45,343 nt of DNA. Origin: an uncultured Veillonella sp. Its GTDB lineage: Bacteria > Bacillota > Negativicutes > Veillonellales > Veillonellaceae. Shown here piece after piece: positions 43,193 to 45,343 of the stretch. The position numbers were made by a program, and so were the translations under genes. The first letter of the stretch is position 1. Each line of letters opens with the position of its first letter. A model generated the notes under the pieces. It was given only the letters and a program-made list of their open reading frames with translations, did no database searches and was not told where the DNA came from. The stretch is taken from assembly GCA_900544365.1 (NCBI GenBank), contig UQVF01000009.1, forward strand, positions 1 to 45,343. The letters run 5' to 3'.

Positions 43193-44171
43193 ACCGTGGT
43201 TCTATATGGTGGGCATGATGATATTGCTATTGGTGCTTATTGTCGTGTCCTTGTGTATGGGCATTATTCCCATCAGTGCTAGTGATTTCTTGCATTTAAC
43301 AGAAGAGCAAGAACGAATTTTATATTTTATACGCTTGCCTAGAATTTTAGTGGCTATTTCTATTGGTATGGCCTTGGCCATTGCAGGGGCGGTTATACAA
43401 GGTGTATTTGGTAACCCATTGGCTGATCCAGGCATTATGGGCGTAGTATCAGGGGCTTCCACGGGAGCTGTGATTGCGGTAGCCTTGGGGTTGTCATCGG
43501 TGAGTGCCTATTATATGCCGTCCTTTGCATTTATCGGCGCCTTGACAGCTCTGGGTATTACGATGCTCCTCAGTTGGTATAAAGGACGGATGGACCCTCG
43601 CATTTTATTGTTAGCAGGGGTAGCGATCAGCATGCTATTGGGGTCCTTGACTTCTGGAATTTTAACGTTGATGAATGAATATCGTTTGAAAGAATTTCTA
43701 TTCTGGATGGTTGGCAGTTTAGAATATCGCCGATGGGAGCATGTGGACATTGCACTACCTACTATTGCGGTAGGAACAGCGATTATTATAGCCTTGAGTA
43801 AACATTTAAACATTTTAGTGATGGGCGAAGTAGAAGCGAGAGCTGTAGGCATGAATACCAATCGATATCGTATGATCTTCTTGCTACTGTCTGCCATGAT
43901 GACGGCTATTTCTGTATGTGTGGGCGGTAGTATTGGTTTTGTGGGTCTTGTGGTGCCACACATGGTGCGCCTCTTAGTGGGACCTGACCATCGCCTCGTG
44001 ATACCTGCCTCTGCCTTAGGAGGTGCTTGTTTTGTGCTGTTGTGCGATACATTGGGGAGAACCTTATTCCACCCTGTGGATATACGAGTGGGTATTATGA
44101 CGGCCTTATTAGGAACGCCATATTTCTTATTCCTCTTACATCGTTTGAAAGTGAAAGGAGGTTCTCTATGA
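43185..44171 (+). CDS. FecCD/HmuU-type ABC importer permease
   Basis: A 328-residue inner-membrane permease with about ten hydrophobic segments. The family motifs are FIRLPRILVAISIGMALAIAGAVIQ, NPLADPGIMGVVSGASTGAV and IGFVGLVVPHMVRLLVGPDH. It overlaps the binding-protein stop (8 bases) and the ATPase start (ATGA). It is a paralog of 14895-15893, which serves the first importer. It moves the substrate from the periplasm to the cytosol. Confidence 0.93.
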   Translation: MNRPWFYMVGMMILLLVLIVVSLCMGIIPISASDFLHLTEEQERILYFIRLPRILVAISIGMALAIAGAVIQGVFGNPLADPGIMGVVSGASTGAVIAVALGLSSVSAYYMPSFAFIGALTALGITMLLSWYKGRMDPRILLLAGVAISMLLGSLTSGILTLMNEYRLKEFLFWMVGSLEYRRWEHVDIALPTIAVGTAIIIALSKHLNILVMGEVEARAVGMNTNRYRMIFLLLSAMMTAISVCVGGSIGFVGLVVPHMVRLLVGPDHRLVIPASALGGACFVLLCDTLGRTLFHPVDIRVGIMTALLGTPYFLFLLHRLKVKGGSL

Positions 44172-44968
44172 GTGACGTAGTATTGCGCTTAGAACAGGTA
44201 TCTGTATATCATGATGGACAACCAATCGTTCAAGATGTAACCAAAAACTTTTACAAAGGCGAATGTATTGGTATCATTGGGGCGAATGGGAATGGTAAAA
44301 CCACATTGCTAAAAGCGATTCGTCAGCTATTACCCTATGAGGGGCATATTTATGGAAATGGACAAGATTTGGCGAAACAGTCAGATACGTTTATTGCCAA
44401 AACGATGAGTTATATGCAACAACAAGTGGAGATTCCCTACGCTTTCAGCGCCGAAGAAATCGTCATGACTGGTCGCTATGCGTACCAATCTTGGTGGGAT
44501 AGTGAAAGCGACGAAGATCGTCGTATTGTGCAAGAGGTGATGGCGCATACAGGAGTATCACATTTAAAAGATCACCGATTGGAACAGGTCAGTGGTGGAG
44601 AAAAACAGCGCATTTTGTTAGCTAAATCTCTAGCCCAAGAGACAGATATTATGCTCTTAGATGAGCCAACCTCTGCCCTCGATAAAGGCCATAGTGATGA
44701 CATGTTCCGATTCTTTCAACATTTGTGCAAGCAAGGAAAAACTATCATTACCGTTGTACATGATTTAGAATTAGCAGCTAAATACTGCACACGATTATTG
44801 CTCATTGGAGAACATCGTGTCATTGCAGATGGTATGCCAGAAGAAGTGTTGCATCCAGATTATATTAAACGGGCCTTTGATATGGATACAGATGTATTCA
44901 GAGATGAACGGTATGGGCAGTTGCGCATAGAAATTATCCCTACCAAAGGACGTTGGCAAGGAGACTAA
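44168..44968 (+). CDS. HmuV/FecE-type ABC importer ATPase
   Basis: A 266-residue ATPase. I choose ATG 44168 (MSDVVLRLEQV), which overlaps the permease stop and has AAAGGAGG before it; the longer frame from 44027 runs inside the permease. Walker A is GANGNGKTT, the signature VSGGEKQRI, Walker B LLDEPTSALD, and the switch histidine is in TVVHDLELAAKYC. A MTGRYAYQSWW block is typical of the FecE/HmuV group. The last importer gene before a ChlI-like gene. Confidence 0.93.
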   Translation: MSDVVLRLEQVSVYHDGQPIVQDVTKNFYKGECIGIIGANGNGKTTLLKAIRQLLPYEGHIYGNGQDLAKQSDTFIAKTMSYMQQQVEIPYAFSAEEIVMTGRYAYQSWWDSESDEDRRIVQEVMAHTGVSHLKDHRLEQVSGGEKQRILLAKSLAQETDIMLLDEPTSALDKGHSDDMFRFFQHLCKQGKTIITVVHDLELAAKYCTRLLLIGEHRVIADGMPEEVLHPDYIKRAFDMDTDVFRDERYGQLRIEIIPTKGRWQGD

Positions 44969-44969
44969 C

Positions 44970-45335
44970 ATGAGTACTATATATCCTTTTACAGCCTTAG
45001 TAGGACAAGATCAAATGAAATTGGCCTTACTCCTCAATGCGGTAGACCCACGGGTAGGTGGTGTATTGATACAGGGTGATAAGGGAACGGCAAAGTCGAC
45101 GGCGGTACGAGGCTTAGCCAAGGTGCTGCCTATGCATCGTGATGGCACACCGATGAAAGTAGTGGACCTTCCTTTACATTGCACGGAAGACAGATTGGTG
45201 GGCACCTTGGATATTGAGCGGATGCTGCAAGAGGGGAAGCAAGAGTTTTCTCCAGGCATTTTATTTAAGGCTCACGAAAATATTCTCTATGTGGATGAAG
45301 TCAATTTACTAGAGGACTACTTAGTGGATACATAG
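44970..45335 (+). pseudogene. ChlI/BchI-type AAA+ chelatase subunit, truncated at window edge
   Basis: The N-terminal 121 residues of a magnesium-chelatase subunit I-like AAA+ ATPase, normally about 330 or more residues (or the start of a ChlI-ChlD fusion). Walker A is GDKGTAKST, and the ILYVDEVNLLEDYLVD Walker B block is as expected. The frame then meets TAG exactly where relatives continue with Leu, 8 bases before the window ends. This is either a nonsense mutation or, more likely, a low-quality contig end. It would power metal insertion by the CobN-like protein. ATG 44970 lies 1 base after the ATPase stop. Confidence 0.8.
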
Positions 45336-45343
45336 ACTCAATA

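Noticed and set aside
1..45343. tRNA, rRNA, CRISPR arrays, insertion sequences or prophage genes
   Set aside because: None was seen on reading the intergenic regions and open frames on both strands; tRNA detection by eye is limited.

Overview
The window looks like a contig from a diderm Firmicute of the class Negativicutes, probably Veillonellaceae. The proteins are Firmicutes-like (Clostridia/Bacillus-type thymidylate synthase, PyrR, DUF554), yet the contig carries a TonB-dependent outer-membrane receptor with a signal peptide and TonB box. The DNA is moderately AT-rich with strong AGGAGG ribosome sites. Genus is an inference from these traits only. Both ends look like poor-quality contig edges: the first gene (tpiA) and the last gene (magnesium-chelatase subunit I) each break their reading frame within about 20 bases of the edge.

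Layout. (1) 1-3600: glycolytic run tpiA-gpmI-eno with a bidirectional terminator. (2) 3600-4250: a 56-residue antitoxin-like gene on the minus strand, then a promoter, a structured RNA with competing hairpins and a terminator. (3) 4249-14708: putP, recQ, thyA-folA, tex-lspA-rluD-pyrR, a DUF554 membrane protein and a YgbA-like protein. (4) 14750-17720: a FecCD-type ABC importer (permease, ATPase, lipoprotein) behind a promoter followed at once by a terminator-like hairpin. (5) 17738-36501: a glycyl-radical-enzyme bacterial microcompartment (BMC) locus. (6) 36511-45343: TonB-dependent receptor, CobN/HmuS-like chelatase, a BtuF/HmuT-like binding protein, FecCD permease, ATPase and the start of a ChlI/BchI AAA+ subunit, probably for heme or another iron/tetrapyrrole substrate.

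The BMC locus is the centrepiece. The glycyl radical enzyme keeps the residues of B12-independent glycerol/propane-1,2-diol dehydratases (H164, H281, S282, C432, E434, D446, G827), not those of choline lyases. It is followed by its activase, PduB- and PduA-type shell proteins, a flavoprotein-like protein, an EutN vertex protein, two CoA-dependent aldehyde dehydrogenases, a PocR-type sensor and AraC-type response regulator, PduL, a tailed BMC-H, a second PduA copy, a GlcG/HbpS-like protein, an iron alcohol dehydrogenase, a GlpF-like facilitator, a PduU/EutS shell protein and a PduV/EutP-like protein. Together they would import a diol, dehydrate it to an aldehyde inside a shell, and split the aldehyde into acyl-CoA/acyl-phosphate and alcohol.

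Several parts are unusual. The dehydratase has a 65-residue insertion with an encapsulation-peptide-like helix and a Cys-Gly-Cys. One aldehyde dehydrogenase lacks the N-terminal encapsulation helix. One BMC-H carries a 110-residue acidic-then-lysine-rich tail. The sensor kinase and the PduV-like GTPase have both lost their nucleotide or phosphoacceptor motifs. A divergent three-gene operon couples a tandem-BMC protein to a TPR-DUF4037 protein and a DUF4125 protein, a possible undescribed accessory module of this compartment.
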